From an uncultured Pseudomonadota bacterium (GTDB lineage: Bacteria; Pseudomonadota; Gammaproteobacteria; Steroidobacterales; Steroidobacteraceae), in the NCBI GenBank assembly GCA_903890265.1, contig CAITAM010000246.1:1-9584 (forward strand): 9,584 nt of DNA, given 5' to 3'. The notes beneath the pieces are model-generated. The model ran no database searches, was not told where the DNA came from, and was given only the letters and a program-made list of their open reading frames with translations. Shown here one piece after another: positions 1 through 7,826 of this stretch. Within the stretch, counting starts at the first letter, position 1. Each line of letters begins with the position of its first letter. The position numbers and the translations under genes were made by a program.

Positions 1-243
1 GGTCGGGTACAGGCCGTAGAGGGAGCCGTCCGTGCTCGCCCGCACCGGGTCTACCCACAGGTGCCGATACACCTCGAGCTGCTCGGGCGATGGCAGCACC
101 GGCGGCGGCTCGCCGGCGTGCAACGCCAGCGTCGGCGCGCACGCGAGACCGATTGCCGATACATACCGCAGCGCATCGCGGCGCGTCATGCCTCCTGTCG
201 ACTCGCTTCCTGCCATGGCTCCCACCCGAGCGTCATTCGCCAT
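1..243 (-). CDS. Exported protein with Tat-type signal, N-terminal part (runs off window)
   Basis: An open frame of 81 codons runs to the window edge without a stop, so the gene is partial. Three in-frame ATG codons are possible starts: 243 (TGATG overlap with the ligJ stop), 216 and 189. From the last, the protein begins MTRRDALRYVSAIGLA: a twin-arginine motif (T-R-R-D-A-L), a hydrophobic stretch and an A-L-H-A cleavage-like site, which together look like a Tat signal peptide. AGGAGG lies only one base before the 189 start, which is too close to be ideal, so the start is undecided. The mature part seen is short (EPPPVLPSPEQLEVYRHLWV and about 17 more residues), and I do not recognise its family. 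Its position directly after ligJ places it in the gallate operon, which suggests an exported, perhaps cofactor-containing, protein linked to tannin or aromatic use. That role is inference. Confidence 0.7.
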   Translation of the reverse strand, partial: MANDARVGAMAGSESTGGMTRRDALRYVSAIGLACAPTLALHAGEPPPVLPSPEQLEVYRHLWVDPVRASTDGSLYGLYPT

Positions 244-1265
244 CACCGGCCCTGCGCGCGCAGCATGGCGTCGAGGCGCGGAAACACCCGGCGCGCATTC
301 AGTTCGAAAATCTTCCGCTTATCGCCCGCCGGAATATCCAGCGCCTCGACATAGCGGCGCGTGTCGTCGAAGTAGTGCCCGGTCTCCGGGTCGATCCCGC
401 GCACCGCACCAACCATCTCCGAACCGAACAGGATGTTGTCGGCATCGATGACCCGCGCCAGAAGATCGACTCCCGGCTGGTGATAGACGCAGGTATCGAA
501 AAACACGTTCCGCATCAGATGCTCTTTGAGGGGCGGTCGCTTCAGCATGTCGGCAAGCCCGCGGTACCGCCCCCAGTGGTAGGGGACCGCTCCACCGCCG
601 TGGGGAATGATCAGCCGCAGCGTCGGCCAGTCCCGGAACAGGTCGCCCTCGATCAGCTGCATGAACGCCGACGTATCGGCGTTGATGTAATGAGCACCGG
701 TCGCATGGAAATTGACGTTGCATGACGCCGAGACGTGGATCATTGCGGGGACATCCAGCTCGACCATTTTTTCAAAGAGCGGATACCAGTAACGGTCGGT
801 CAGTGGCACCGAGGTCCAGTGCCCCCCCGACGGATCCGGATTGAGGTTGCAGCCCACAAAACCCAGCCCATTGACGCAGCGCTCGAGTTCCCGGACAGAC
901 TCATTGACATCGCCGCCGGCGGTCTGCGGAAGCTGGCAGACACCGGCGAAATTGCGTGGATACAGCGCCACCACCCGGGCGATGAGATCGTTGCAGACAG
1001 CCGCCCAGGTCACCGCATCCGACGGATCCCCGACGTGATGACCCATCGCCGAGGCACGCGGTGAAAACAGCGTCACGTCAGCGCCCCGCTCCTGCTGCAG
1101 ACGAAGCTGGTTTTCCTCGATGGACTGGCGAATCTCGTCGTCGCTGATCGACGGTACGGAAGCCGGCCCGACCGACCGATCCGCGATGAATTCAAGCTGA
1201 CGGGCCCGGTAGTGCTGCAAAGCGGCTGGCGCCGTCGTGTAATGCCCGTGGCAGTCGATAATCAT
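243..1265 (-). CDS. ligJ: 4-oxalomesaconate hydratase, LigJ type (amidohydrolase superfamily)
   Basis: Predicted to hydrate 4-oxalomesaconate (after tautomerisation by GalD) to 4-carboxy-4-hydroxy-2-oxoadipate in the cytoplasm. The 340-residue product matches the length and sequence of Sphingobium LigJ, as I recall it. It begins MIIDCHGHY, giving the H-x-H metal pair (H6, H8); H177 in the I-H-V-S segment and E283 in G-S-E-M-V-G fit the other metal ligands described for LigJ. P-H-G-G-G-A-V-P-Y-H (221-230) and S-P-R-A-S-A-M (68-74) are further family segments. The frame is open to 1337, but the start at 1265 is preferred because the family begins at this methionine and GGGAAG lies just upstream. 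It follows galD by 37 bp. P. putida uses the unrelated GalB for this step, so the set is a Lig/Gal mixture. The only likely alternative is a related decarboxylase of the same superfamily, which the context disfavours. Confidence 0.93.
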   Translation of the reverse strand: MIIDCHGHYTTAPAALQHYRARQLEFIADRSVGPASVPSISDDEIRQSIEENQLRLQQERGADVTLFSPRASAMGHHVGDPSDAVTWAAVCNDLIARVVALYPRNFAGVCQLPQTAGGDVNESVRELERCVNGLGFVGCNLNPDPSGGHWTSVPLTDRYWYPLFEKMVELDVPAMIHVSASCNVNFHATGAHYINADTSAFMQLIEGDLFRDWPTLRLIIPHGGGAVPYHWGRYRGLADMLKRPPLKEHLMRNVFFDTCVYHQPGVDLLARVIDADNILFGSEMVGAVRGIDPETGHYFDDTRRYVEALDIPAGDKRKIFELNARRVFPRLDAMLRAQGR

Positions 1266-1306
1266 GGTTCTTCCCGAAGAGCCGGTTGATTGGCGGTATC
1301 CGTCAT
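1262..1306 (-). CDS. 14-codon bridging open frame between galD and ligJ (possible coupling peptide)
   Basis: The frame encodes MTDTANQPALREEP. Its ATG overlaps the galD stop (ATGA) and its TGA overlaps the ligJ start (ATGA), so it exactly spans the gap between the two genes. There is no ribosome binding site before its ATG; the purine-rich site for ligJ (GGGAAG) lies inside its last codons. It could let ribosomes leaving galD re-initiate and be delivered to ligJ, or it may be chance. No function is claimed for the peptide. Confidence 0.25.
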   Translation of the reverse strand: MTDTANQPALREEP

Positions 1307-2424
1307 GAGCGCGCAGCGGCCGGCGACTGGTCGCCACCGGGTGCCAGGGCCCAACCCGGGACGTAGACAGTGCCGTCCATCAGCTTCCTGGCCGTCCTGA
1401 GCAGGGCCGCTGACGTCACTTCGACCACGCCGCCGCGTTCGCGAACGTCGACATCGACGGCGAACGAGCCGGTCGGATGCTCGATGACGATGCGCCGCAA
1501 GCCGGTCCTGCCATGACCGCTGACGAACGCGTGGCCCACCGCCCCGGGCAGCACGCAGGCCGTGGCAACGCTCACCGCACCGAGGACACCGATCGACTCA
1601 TGGACGCGGTGGGGTATGAAGGTTCGGGTCGCCACCGAGCCGCCATTCCTGGCCGGCGACACGAGGCACATTTTCGGTATCGATTTGGCCGTGACGTCAC
1701 CGAGGCCCATGGCCCGGCCGGCGGCGAGCCGAATGCATTCGATCCTCGCCCGCAACGCGGCGTCTGCCTCCAGTACGGCCGGGGTTTCGCTCCCCGTCAG
1801 GCCAAAATCCGCTGCATTCAGCAGGACGACCGGCATGCCATTGTCGATGCAGGTCGCCGCCACACCCTCCAGTATCTCGACAGGCTTACCCGTGGGTAAC
1901 AGGCTGCCGCAGGTCGAACCAGCGGTGTCGACGAACTCGATGGGAATCGCTGCCGCCGTGCCGTAAACGCCATCGATACGCTCGTCGCCGTCGTATTCGA
2001 CGCGTCGGTTCGGCGTACTGACCCGGGCAACCGCGAGCGTCTTTGTATTCAGCATGTGAATTCGGACCGGCGTGACCGCTTCCAGGGGATTGACAAGGCC
2101 CCTTTCAATGGCCCATGGCCCGACACCGGCCAGGATGTTGCCGCAGTTCTGGTTATCCGTAACCACTGCCTCGCCCACGTTCACCTGCAGGAACAAGTAG
2201 TCAACGTCGGCCTGCGGGTGCGTCGGGGGACCGATGATCGCCACTTTGCTGGTCAGCGGATGTCCACCGCCCACGCCATCGGTCTGCCTTGGGTCTGGCG
2301 ACCCCATCGCCGCAACCAGCACCCGGTCCCGGATACGGATGTCCGCCGGCAGGTCGGCCGCGTTGAAGTACAGGCCCTTCGACGTGCCGCCGCGCATCAA
2401 CGTGCATGGGATACCGGTGAGCAC
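1303..2424 (-). CDS. galD: 4-oxalomesaconate tautomerase (PrpF/DAP-epimerase-like fold)
   Basis: Predicted to interconvert the tautomers of 4-oxalomesaconate made by ring cleavage of gallate, so that the hydratase receives its proper substrate. The 373-residue protein belongs to the PrpF family, which resembles diaminopimelate epimerase. It opens IPCTLMRGGTSKG like P. putida GalD and Sphingobium LigU. K60 (L-T-S-K-V-A-I-I) and C94 (N-Q-N-C-G-N) occupy the places of the lysine and cysteine reported as catalytic in LigU; this assignment is from memory. The start is GTG, six bases after the aldolase stop, with only a weak binding site (AGTGAGTAG) inside the end of the upstream gene, so translation is probably coupled. 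A PrpF acting on 2-methylaconitate is the main alternative, but no methylcitrate genes are nearby and the neighbours are all gallate-pathway genes. Confidence 0.92.
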   Translation of the reverse strand: MLTGIPCTLMRGGTSKGLYFNAADLPADIRIRDRVLVAAMGSPDPRQTDGVGGGHPLTSKVAIIGPPTHPQADVDYLFLQVNVGEAVVTDNQNCGNILAGVGPWAIERGLVNPLEAVTPVRIHMLNTKTLAVARVSTPNRRVEYDGDERIDGVYGTAAAIPIEFVDTAGSTCGSLLPTGKPVEILEGVAATCIDNGMPVVLLNAADFGLTGSETPAVLEADAALRARIECIRLAAGRAMGLGDVTAKSIPKMCLVSPARNGGSVATRTFIPHRVHESIGVLGAVSVATACVLPGAVGHAFVSGHGRTGLRRIVIEHPTGSFAVDVDVRERGGVVEVTSAALLRTARKLMDGTVYVPGWALAPGGDQSPAAARS

Positions 2425-2430
2425 CGCGGG

Positions 2431-3120
2431 CTACTCACTTACCGGGGCGTCGTTGTAGATCAGGCCACGGGCGGCGAGCCGATCGCGCATGCCGTAGATA
2501 TCGAGCCCGAGTTCGCCGGCCTCAAGTCGGGCTCTGACCGCGGATTCCTTCTGTTCACGCTCGGCGCAACGCCTGACGACAGAGGCCGCCTCGTCGAGTC
2601 GGACGACGCAAACGCCGTCATCGTCTGCGACAACCACGTCGCCGGGACTGACGTGTGCGCCGGCGCAGACGACGGGAACGTTGACGTCGCCCAGCGTTTC
2701 CTTGACCGTCCCCTGAGCCGAAATGGCACTCGACCACACCGGGAAACCCATCGCGGTGATCTCACGGACATCGCGGACGCCGGCGTCGATCACGAGCGCC
2801 ACAACGCCGCGTGCCTTCAGAGAACATGCGAGCAGGTCGCCGAAATAGCCCGCATCCGAAAACGACGTCGGTGCCACGACGAGCACATCCCCGGGCTGGC
2901 ACTGCTCCACGGCCACGTGAATCATCCAGTTATCGCAGGGTGGAATACTCACCGTCACTGCCGATCCGGCAATCCTCGCGCCCGGGAAAATCGGCCGAAT
3001 GCCGGGCCTTAACAGGCCGCGACGTCCCTGCGCCTCGTGGACGGTGGCTACCCCGTACCGGCCGAGCTCACGAGCGAGGTCGGCATTGGCCCTGCGGATC
3101 CGTGTATTCACCACTGGCAT
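2431..3120 (-). CDS. galC: 4-carboxy-4-hydroxy-2-oxoadipate (CHA) aldolase, RraA-like class II
   Basis: Predicted to cleave CHA into pyruvate and oxaloacetate, the last step of the gallate and protocatechuate 4,5-cleavage routes. Enzymes of this family (LigK in Sphingobium, GalC in P. putida) are metal-dependent and also decarboxylate oxaloacetate. The 229-residue protein shows the D-x20-R-D signature as D95 and R116-D117, followed by V-R-E120, which positions the divalent metal and pyruvate. Family segments include Y-G-V-A-T-V-H-E-A near the start and P-G-D-V-V-V-A-D-D-D-G-V at 159-170. The ATG is preceded by GAAGGAAGGG, a strong ribosome binding site. The gene lies 36 bp after galA and 6 bp before galD. 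The related RraA ribonuclease inhibitors are shorter and lack this context. Confidence 0.95.
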   Translation of the reverse strand: MPVVNTRIRRANADLARELGRYGVATVHEAQGRRGLLRPGIRPIFPGARIAGSAVTVSIPPCDNWMIHVAVEQCQPGDVLVVAPTSFSDAGYFGDLLACSLKARGVVALVIDAGVRDVREITAMGFPVWSSAISAQGTVKETLGDVNVPVVCAGAHVSPGDVVVADDDGVCVVRLDEAASVVRRCAEREQKESAVRARLEAGELGLDIYGMRDRLAARGLIYNDAPVSE

Positions 3121-3156
3121 GGCAACCCTTCCTTCAATTGACCTAACCGTTGTGTG

Positions 3157-4458
3157 TTAGCTGGCTGGCTTTGGCGCGTCGGCCGGCGGCTGTACGGCGG
3201 CGTCACGCCCTGCCACGGAATAGAGCGCCCCCGGGGCATTTCGCGTGCGCTGGAAGTCGGCCAGCTCCTCGCCGCGCATGCCCGCATAGACGATCGCGTT
3301 CGGCAGTCCTAGAACCGCCGCGAGCTTCTCGAGTCCGAAAAAAATGGCGCCGTAGTGCATGAGCCCCCGCCAGTCTCGCCGGCGGATCAGGTCGCGCTCC
3401 TCGTCGCTCAGTGCCGATTCCGCGAAGGACTCCTCGGGAGATTCCCGGAATTTCGCGCGGTGACTCGGCACGGTCAGCTGCTGCAGGTACCGGTTGAGGC
3501 GATAGGCCCGGTGACTGCGCTCGAGGTCGAAGGGGTAGGTCCCTTCGATCTCCTCCACACCCGCAAGCTCCCGAGCCGCCAATTCCCGCTGCCTTTGGAC
3601 CGCCTCGCTCGTCGGCGCCGATCCCGTGTCCTCGTACAGTGTCACGGCGATGGCCGTCATGGACGGCAGGTAGTAGGCCTGGTGTTTGCGGACCACCGTG
3701 TCCGACAGCGCGCCGCGCATGACGAGCCACATGATGACCTCGACACCCTCGAAGCCCCCGCGCTTCGCGTACTCGGCGTGCGTAATGGTGGTCAACGACA
3801 CGGGATCGGTCTCGAGGCGCGTCAGGAATTCCATGTCCCACGCGGTGTTATTGAAGCCCGCGCGCTCCCCGTGCACCTGATGGGACAGCCCGCCCGTGCC
3901 GATGACCGCCACTGACAGGTCTTCGGGGTAGCTCTCGATGGCACGCCTGAGCGCCTGCCCAAAGCGATAGCACCGACGCGCCGTCGGAATGGGAAACTGC
4001 AGGACGCCCACCGCCAGCGGAATGACCTTTCCGGGCCATGCGGGGTCGTGCGGCCAAAGCAGCGATAAGGGTGAGAAGCAGCCGTGATCCAGCGGGCGGT
4101 TCTGGAAGAAGGCGAGGTCAAATTCCTCCGCCATCATCGACGCACCAATGTGCCGCGCCAGACCCGGATGGCCTTCGACCGAGGGCAGTGCCCTCGAGCC
4201 ACCCCCCTCGTCCGCGACGTCGTGGCGGTCACCGACGCCCAGGCTGAACGCCGAATAATGGTCGAAAAAAAATGACGTCACGTGGTCGTTGTAGACGACA
4301 AACAGCACGTCGGGCTTTCGGTCGGCGAGCCACTGCCGAACGGGCCCGAACGCCTCGAAAATCGGCGCCCACACGGGATCGCTCTGCTTGTTCTGGTCGA
4401 GCGCAAAGCCGATTGTCGGCGTGTGCGAGACGCCTATGCCGCCGATGATTCGTGCCAC
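3157..4458 (-). CDS. galA: Gallate dioxygenase, fused LigB-like and LigA-like domains
   Basis: Predicted Fe(II) extradiol dioxygenase that opens the gallate ring to 4-oxalomesaconate. The 433-residue product fuses a catalytic LigB-type domain (about 1-290) to a LigA-type helical domain (about 300-415), the layout of P. putida GalA and Sphingobium DesB. Iron ligands are H12 (G-V-S-H-T-P-T), H59 (Y-N-D-H-V-T) and E240 (G-F-E-G-V-E-V-I-M-W). H125 (P-L-D-H-G) and H193 (G-L-S-H-Q-V-H-G) match the active-site histidines. The segment T-Y-P-F-D-L-E-R-S-H-R-A-Y-R-L-N-R opens the second domain. The start is GTG with GAGGGA just upstream. The Ala/Pro-rich last 15 residues look like a tail. Separate ligA and ligB genes are the rule for protocatechuate 4,5-dioxygenases; the fusion and the absence of LigC and LigI support gallate as substrate. 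A methylgallate enzyme is a weaker alternative. Confidence 0.94.
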   Translation of the reverse strand: MARIIGGIGVSHTPTIGFALDQNKQSDPVWAPIFEAFGPVRQWLADRKPDVLFVVYNDHVTSFFFDHYSAFSLGVGDRHDVADEGGGSRALPSVEGHPGLARHIGASMMAEEFDLAFFQNRPLDHGCFSPLSLLWPHDPAWPGKVIPLAVGVLQFPIPTARRCYRFGQALRRAIESYPEDLSVAVIGTGGLSHQVHGERAGFNNTAWDMEFLTRLETDPVSLTTITHAEYAKRGGFEGVEVIMWLVMRGALSDTVVRKHQAYYLPSMTAIAVTLYEDTGSAPTSEAVQRQRELAARELAGVEEIEGTYPFDLERSHRAYRLNRYLQQLTVPSHRAKFRESPEESFAESALSDEERDLIRRRDWRGLMHYGAIFFGLEKLAAVLGLPNAIVYAGMRGEELADFQRTRNAPGALYSVAGRDAAVQPPADAPKPAS

Positions 4459-4510
4459 GTGATTCCCTCAGTCTCCGTCGCCTTTTCCTGCCGTGTCCTG
4501 CCGAGCGGCT

Positions 4511-6310
4511 TCAGTGGGCTGCGTGGCAGACGAATGCCTTGCCCACCCACGAACAGTCCTGCTCGTAGCCGGCGGTGAGGAACTCCCGACCGAGCCAGTC
4601 AAGCTGCGCGCCGGTCGCCGGTTCATCGCCACCCTTAACGAAACTCGCGGCCGCATCAATGCTCCCGGATCCCGAATACCGGGTGGTAGCCGGATAGGGA
4701 TAGACGGCGCGGACCCGGTCGGGCGCACCGAAGGTCGGCGGCGGCGGTGCTCCGTCCGGCGGCCCCCCGGCCCGCCCGGGCGTTGCGCCAGACGGCCGCT
4801 CGTCCTTGAGGGGCGCATGGCTCGCCACGATGGCATCCGGCGCGGTGCCCGACTCGACCCAGCGCATGAGCGGCGTCAGGATATCGAACTCGAAAAGGCC
4901 ATCGCCCCCGCCGCAGTGGTAAAGGCCCGGGAACAGGAACAATCGAACCGACTCACTGGCCGCCCGCGTACCGAGGGTCTTCTGCACGGCGGTGTAATAG
5001 GCGATGGAGTTCATCGGCGAAATGTGCGGGTCCGACCAGCCGTGCCAGACCAGCAGCTTGCCGCCCTGGGTCGTGAACCGCCTGAGGTCAGGATCGGTGG
5101 CGTCGTAGATCGCATGCAGCGGTCGGAACGACTGCAGCGTCTCCTCGTCGAACTTGAGATCCGGCAGATTCCAGCCCGCTGGCATCGGATCCCAGTAGTA
5201 CAGGTTGCGCACGGAACTCTGGGCAATCTCGCGGCTGAAATTCGGCGATGTCGTATCCCGCGGCACGTAGACCCCGCCCCACGCCAGTTCGGACCCCGGC
5301 TGGGGGCCACCGACGACGAGCTTGCCACCCTTCGCATCGTGCGCGGCCGCGTAAAGATCCCGCGCGACACGGACCTGTTCGGCGGACAGGCACGCCGGCG
5401 GTGTGGCCGCCGCACGGCACTGGACCACGGCCGGATCGAACTTGCAGCGAAGCGGATTGGAGATCAGACCGTCCTTCACGCCGTCCAGCGCATCACAGGC
5501 CTCCAGCGCCGCGCGATGCAACACGGGGAGCTCCGCCTCGGTGAGGATGGCCCTGCCCTGAGAATCGGTGTTTCGAAGCGCATTCCAGGCATGGTAGAAC
5601 GAGTTCTGCACCATGAAGTTGAGCGCTGGCGCCCCGGCGGCGATGCCATTGAAATCGCCCGGGTAGCGCTGCGCGGCCATCAGCGCCTCTCGCCCGCCGT
5701 CGGAGCACCCCGAGAAATAGACGTATTTCGGTGGCCTGCCGTAGAACCTGCCCACGAGCACCCGCGCGATGACGTTGGTGACGTGGACACCGCGGTAGCC
5801 AAAATCGATACGGAGCTGCGGATCGAGCCGTCCCCAGAGCCCGTCTGGCGCCCGATGACCCATGTCCGAGGCCGCAAGCACCAGTTCACCGTTGTTGGCC
5901 GGCGTACAGCCCTCGGCCCGCTCGACGTTGATACGCAGATTTCCGCACAGGCCGCCGCAACCGGTCTGCAGTACCCGCTGCGTCCACGTTTTCATCGGCA
6001 GGCGCACCTCGAAGTACACCTGCGGTGAAACGTAGCCGCTGATCCGGCAGTAAGGCGCGGCCGTTTCCGCGCCCACCTCCCTGGCATCGGTGATGGTCGC
6101 GGGCGCGCCTTCCGTCTCGGACAGGTCGAGGCCGCGCAGCGCCGCGCACGGCATGACCGGCGCAACTGCCGGCAAGGCCTCAAGCGCTTGCGCGTCGCTT
6201 AAGGACGGCACAACGCACAATGCCATAGCCGTGCCTGCGGCCCACCAGGCCATCACGGCCAGCCGCCATGCCCACCGGCGCCGGAAACCAAGAGCTGTCG
6301 CCTTGTTCAT
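4511..6310 (-). CDS. Exported tannase / feruloyl esterase family protein
   Basis: Predicted serine esterase that releases gallate from gallotannins or simple gallate esters outside the cytoplasm. The 599-residue product shows the family's C-S-D-H-C arrangement: nucleophile S203 preceded by C202 in G-C-S-D-G-G, acid D427 in W-H-G-W-S-D-P-H, and H465 followed by C466 in Y-H-C-G-G-G. The two cysteines next to the catalytic residues form a disulfide in characterised members. The signal peptide has R-R-R-W, then a hydrophobic stretch (about 17-35) and a likely cleavage after S-D-A-Q-A (about residue 42). The frame is open to 6352, but 6310 is preferred because GGAGAGGG precedes it and the signal peptide then has a normal length. 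A Gly/Pro-rich stretch (about 504-529) and a two-cysteine tail beyond the conserved Y-P-Y-P-A-T-T-R-Y segment are unusual. Feruloyl or other phenolic esterase activity is possible; the gallate genes downstream favour tannase. Confidence 0.9.
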   Translation of the reverse strand: MNKATALGFRRRWAWRLAVMAWWAAGTAMALCVVPSLSDAQALEALPAVAPVMPCAALRGLDLSETEGAPATITDAREVGAETAAPYCRISGYVSPQVYFEVRLPMKTWTQRVLQTGCGGLCGNLRINVERAEGCTPANNGELVLAASDMGHRAPDGLWGRLDPQLRIDFGYRGVHVTNVIARVLVGRFYGRPPKYVYFSGCSDGGREALMAAQRYPGDFNGIAAGAPALNFMVQNSFYHAWNALRNTDSQGRAILTEAELPVLHRAALEACDALDGVKDGLISNPLRCKFDPAVVQCRAAATPPACLSAEQVRVARDLYAAAHDAKGGKLVVGGPQPGSELAWGGVYVPRDTTSPNFSREIAQSSVRNLYYWDPMPAGWNLPDLKFDEETLQSFRPLHAIYDATDPDLRRFTTQGGKLLVWHGWSDPHISPMNSIAYYTAVQKTLGTRAASESVRLFLFPGLYHCGGGDGLFEFDILTPLMRWVESGTAPDAIVASHAPLKDERPSGATPGRAGGPPDGAPPPPTFGAPDRVRAVYPYPATTRYSGSGSIDAAASFVKGGDEPATGAQLDWLGREFLTAGYEQDCSWVGKAFVCHAAH

Positions 6311-6332
6311 GTGGACCCTCTCCAAAGTCGTA

Positions 6333-7826
6333 TCAGGCACGGTTATCCGCAACCGAATTGGCCGACCAGAGCGATACCAGCACTGCTGTAGCGAATGCGA
6401 GCGGCGCCGTTACAAGCGCCGGGTAGTCGGACGGGAATACGGGTGCCGGGAAGTGAAAAAGCTTGACCCAGACGGCCGGGCTCAAGACGATCAGCGTGAC
6501 ACTGCCGACCAGACCGACCAGTCCGCCGGCGAGCGCGCCGGCCGTCGTCAGCCTCGGCCAGTAGAGAACGAGCATCAGCAATGGAAAATTCGTGCTGGCG
6601 GCAATACCGAATGCCAGGGCGGACAGAAAGGCGACGTTCTCGTGCTGAAAGACCAGCGCAAGCCCCATGGCCAGCAGCGAAATGACCACGGCAGTGAGGC
6701 GAAATACCAGGACTTCACCGTTCTCCGTGAGTGCCCTCGGTCGGATCAACGTCTTCACGACGTCGTGCGCGGTCGCCGATGAGGCGGCAATCGTCAGTCC
6801 CGCAACCACGGCCAGAATGGTCGAGAAGGCAATGGCGGCCACGATGCCGGTCAGCCACTCCCCGCCGAGTGCGTCGGCGAGGTGGACGGTCGCCATGTTC
6901 ACGCCACCCTTGAGATGGCCCGCTGCGTCCGCGTAGTGCGGGTTGCCAGTGACCAGTGCCACCGCCGCGGGGCCCACCACGACGAACAGCAGGATGTTGA
7001 TCAGGGCAATCAGCGTCGTCGCGAATGACACGGAACGGCGCGCGTCCCGGGCATTCCCGACCGTGAAAAACCGTATCAGCAGATGAGGCAGCCCAACGAA
7101 GCCCAGTACCATGCCGAAACCGAGCGACAGACTTGAAAAGAGCGACAGGTGCATGCCACCCGGCACGACGATGACGTGCCCCAAGCCGGACGCGCTACCC
7201 GCGCGGGCGTAGAGACTCCCAAGCGAGCCGATCCGCGCAAGCGCCAGCACCGACAGCAGAACCACGGCACCCGCCAGCAAGACCGCCTTGACCATCTGCA
7301 CCCAGGTCGCGGCCAACATCCCGCCGACGGCCACGTACGTCGCCATCAGGCTGCCCACGATCGCAACCGCCGCCGTAAAGTCCAGGCCAAAGAGAAGGGA
7401 GATCAACGTGCCGGCGCCTACCATCTGCGCGAGCAGGTAGGCGAGCGAAATACCGACCGCATTGACCCCGATGAAGACACGCAGCCGGCCGTCGTCGAGG
7501 CGGCTGGTCATGACATCGCCGAGCGTGTATCTGCCAAGTCGCCGCATCGGGCCGGCCACCAGCACGAGCATCAGCGTAAGCCCTGCCAGCGGCGCAAGAT
7601 AGAAGATCGCGGTGTCCCATCCGCTGCCGACGTAGAGCCCGGTAATGCCAAGCACCGTGGTAGCAGACAGAAAGTCACCGGTAATGGCGAGGCCGTTCTG
7701 CCAGCCCTTCAGCTTGCCGCCGGCGGCGTACAGATCCGCGCGCCTCTGGCCGCGGCGGCCCGCCACGGCCGTGATAAGGAGCGTCACGATGACGGTGACG
7801 ACGAAGCAGAATGACGCGATGCTCAC
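6333..7826 (-). CDS. Sodium:solute symporter, ActP-like (candidate gallate/aromatic acid importer)
   Basis: A 497-residue inner-membrane transporter of the SSS family with many hydrophobic helices. It resembles the acetate permease ActP throughout: G-D-F-L-S-A-T-T at 50-57, G-R-Y-T-L-G-D-V-M-T-S-R-L at 98-110, a Q-M-V-G-A-G...L-L-F-G-L-D segment, G-G-M-L-A-A-T-W-V-Q-M-V-K-A-V-L-L-A, and near the end F-G-I-A-A-S-T-N-F-P. The frame is open up to 8018, but the start is taken as GTG at 7826. There the stop of the upstream small membrane protein overlaps it (GTGA), GGAG lies about 10 bases ahead, and the residues before it are arginine-rich and not transporter-like. It lies 22 bp before the tannase gene. 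ActP homologues usually take up short carboxylates; the operon suggests gallate or a related acid, which is inference. Confidence 0.9.
   Translation of the reverse strand: MSIASFCFVVTVIVTLLITAVAGRRGQRRADLYAAGGKLKGWQNGLAITGDFLSATTVLGITGLYVGSGWDTAIFYLAPLAGLTLMLVLVAGPMRRLGRYTLGDVMTSRLDDGRLRVFIGVNAVGISLAYLLAQMVGAGTLISLLFGLDFTAAVAIVGSLMATYVAVGGMLAATWVQMVKAVLLAGAVVLLSVLALARIGSLGSLYARAGSASGLGHVIVVPGGMHLSLFSSLSLGFGMVLGFVGLPHLLIRFFTVGNARDARRSVSFATTLIALINILLFVVVGPAAVALVTGNPHYADAAGHLKGGVNMATVHLADALGGEWLTGIVAAIAFSTILAVVAGLTIAASSATAHDVVKTLIRPRALTENGEVLVFRLTAVVISLLAMGLALVFQHENVAFLSALAFGIAASTNFPLLMLVLYWPRLTTAGALAGGLVGLVGSVTLIVLSPAVWVKLFHFPAPVFPSDYPALVTAPLAFATAVLVSLWSANSVADNRA

Noticed and set aside
1266..1337. 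N-terminal extension of LigJ to an ATG at 1337
   Set aside because: LigJ proteins begin at the M-I-I-D-C-H-G-H segment. The extension overlaps the galD end, and a good binding site lies just before 1265.
2056..3012. Plus-strand open frame of 318 codons opposite the aldolase and tautomerase genes
   Set aside because: It spans the junction of two well-supported minus-strand genes, has Arg/His-rich low-complexity composition, and shows no family motif.
4493..6028. Plus-strand open frame of 511 codons opposite the tannase gene
   Set aside because: It is rich in R, H, P and G with no recognisable domain and lies entirely opposite a gene with clear catalytic motifs. Long antisense frames are expected in GC-rich coding DNA.
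6311..6352. Longer start of the tannase at 6352
   Set aside because: It would put 14 polar residues ahead of the signal peptide and overlap the symporter end. A strong GGAGAGGG site precedes the ATG at 6310.
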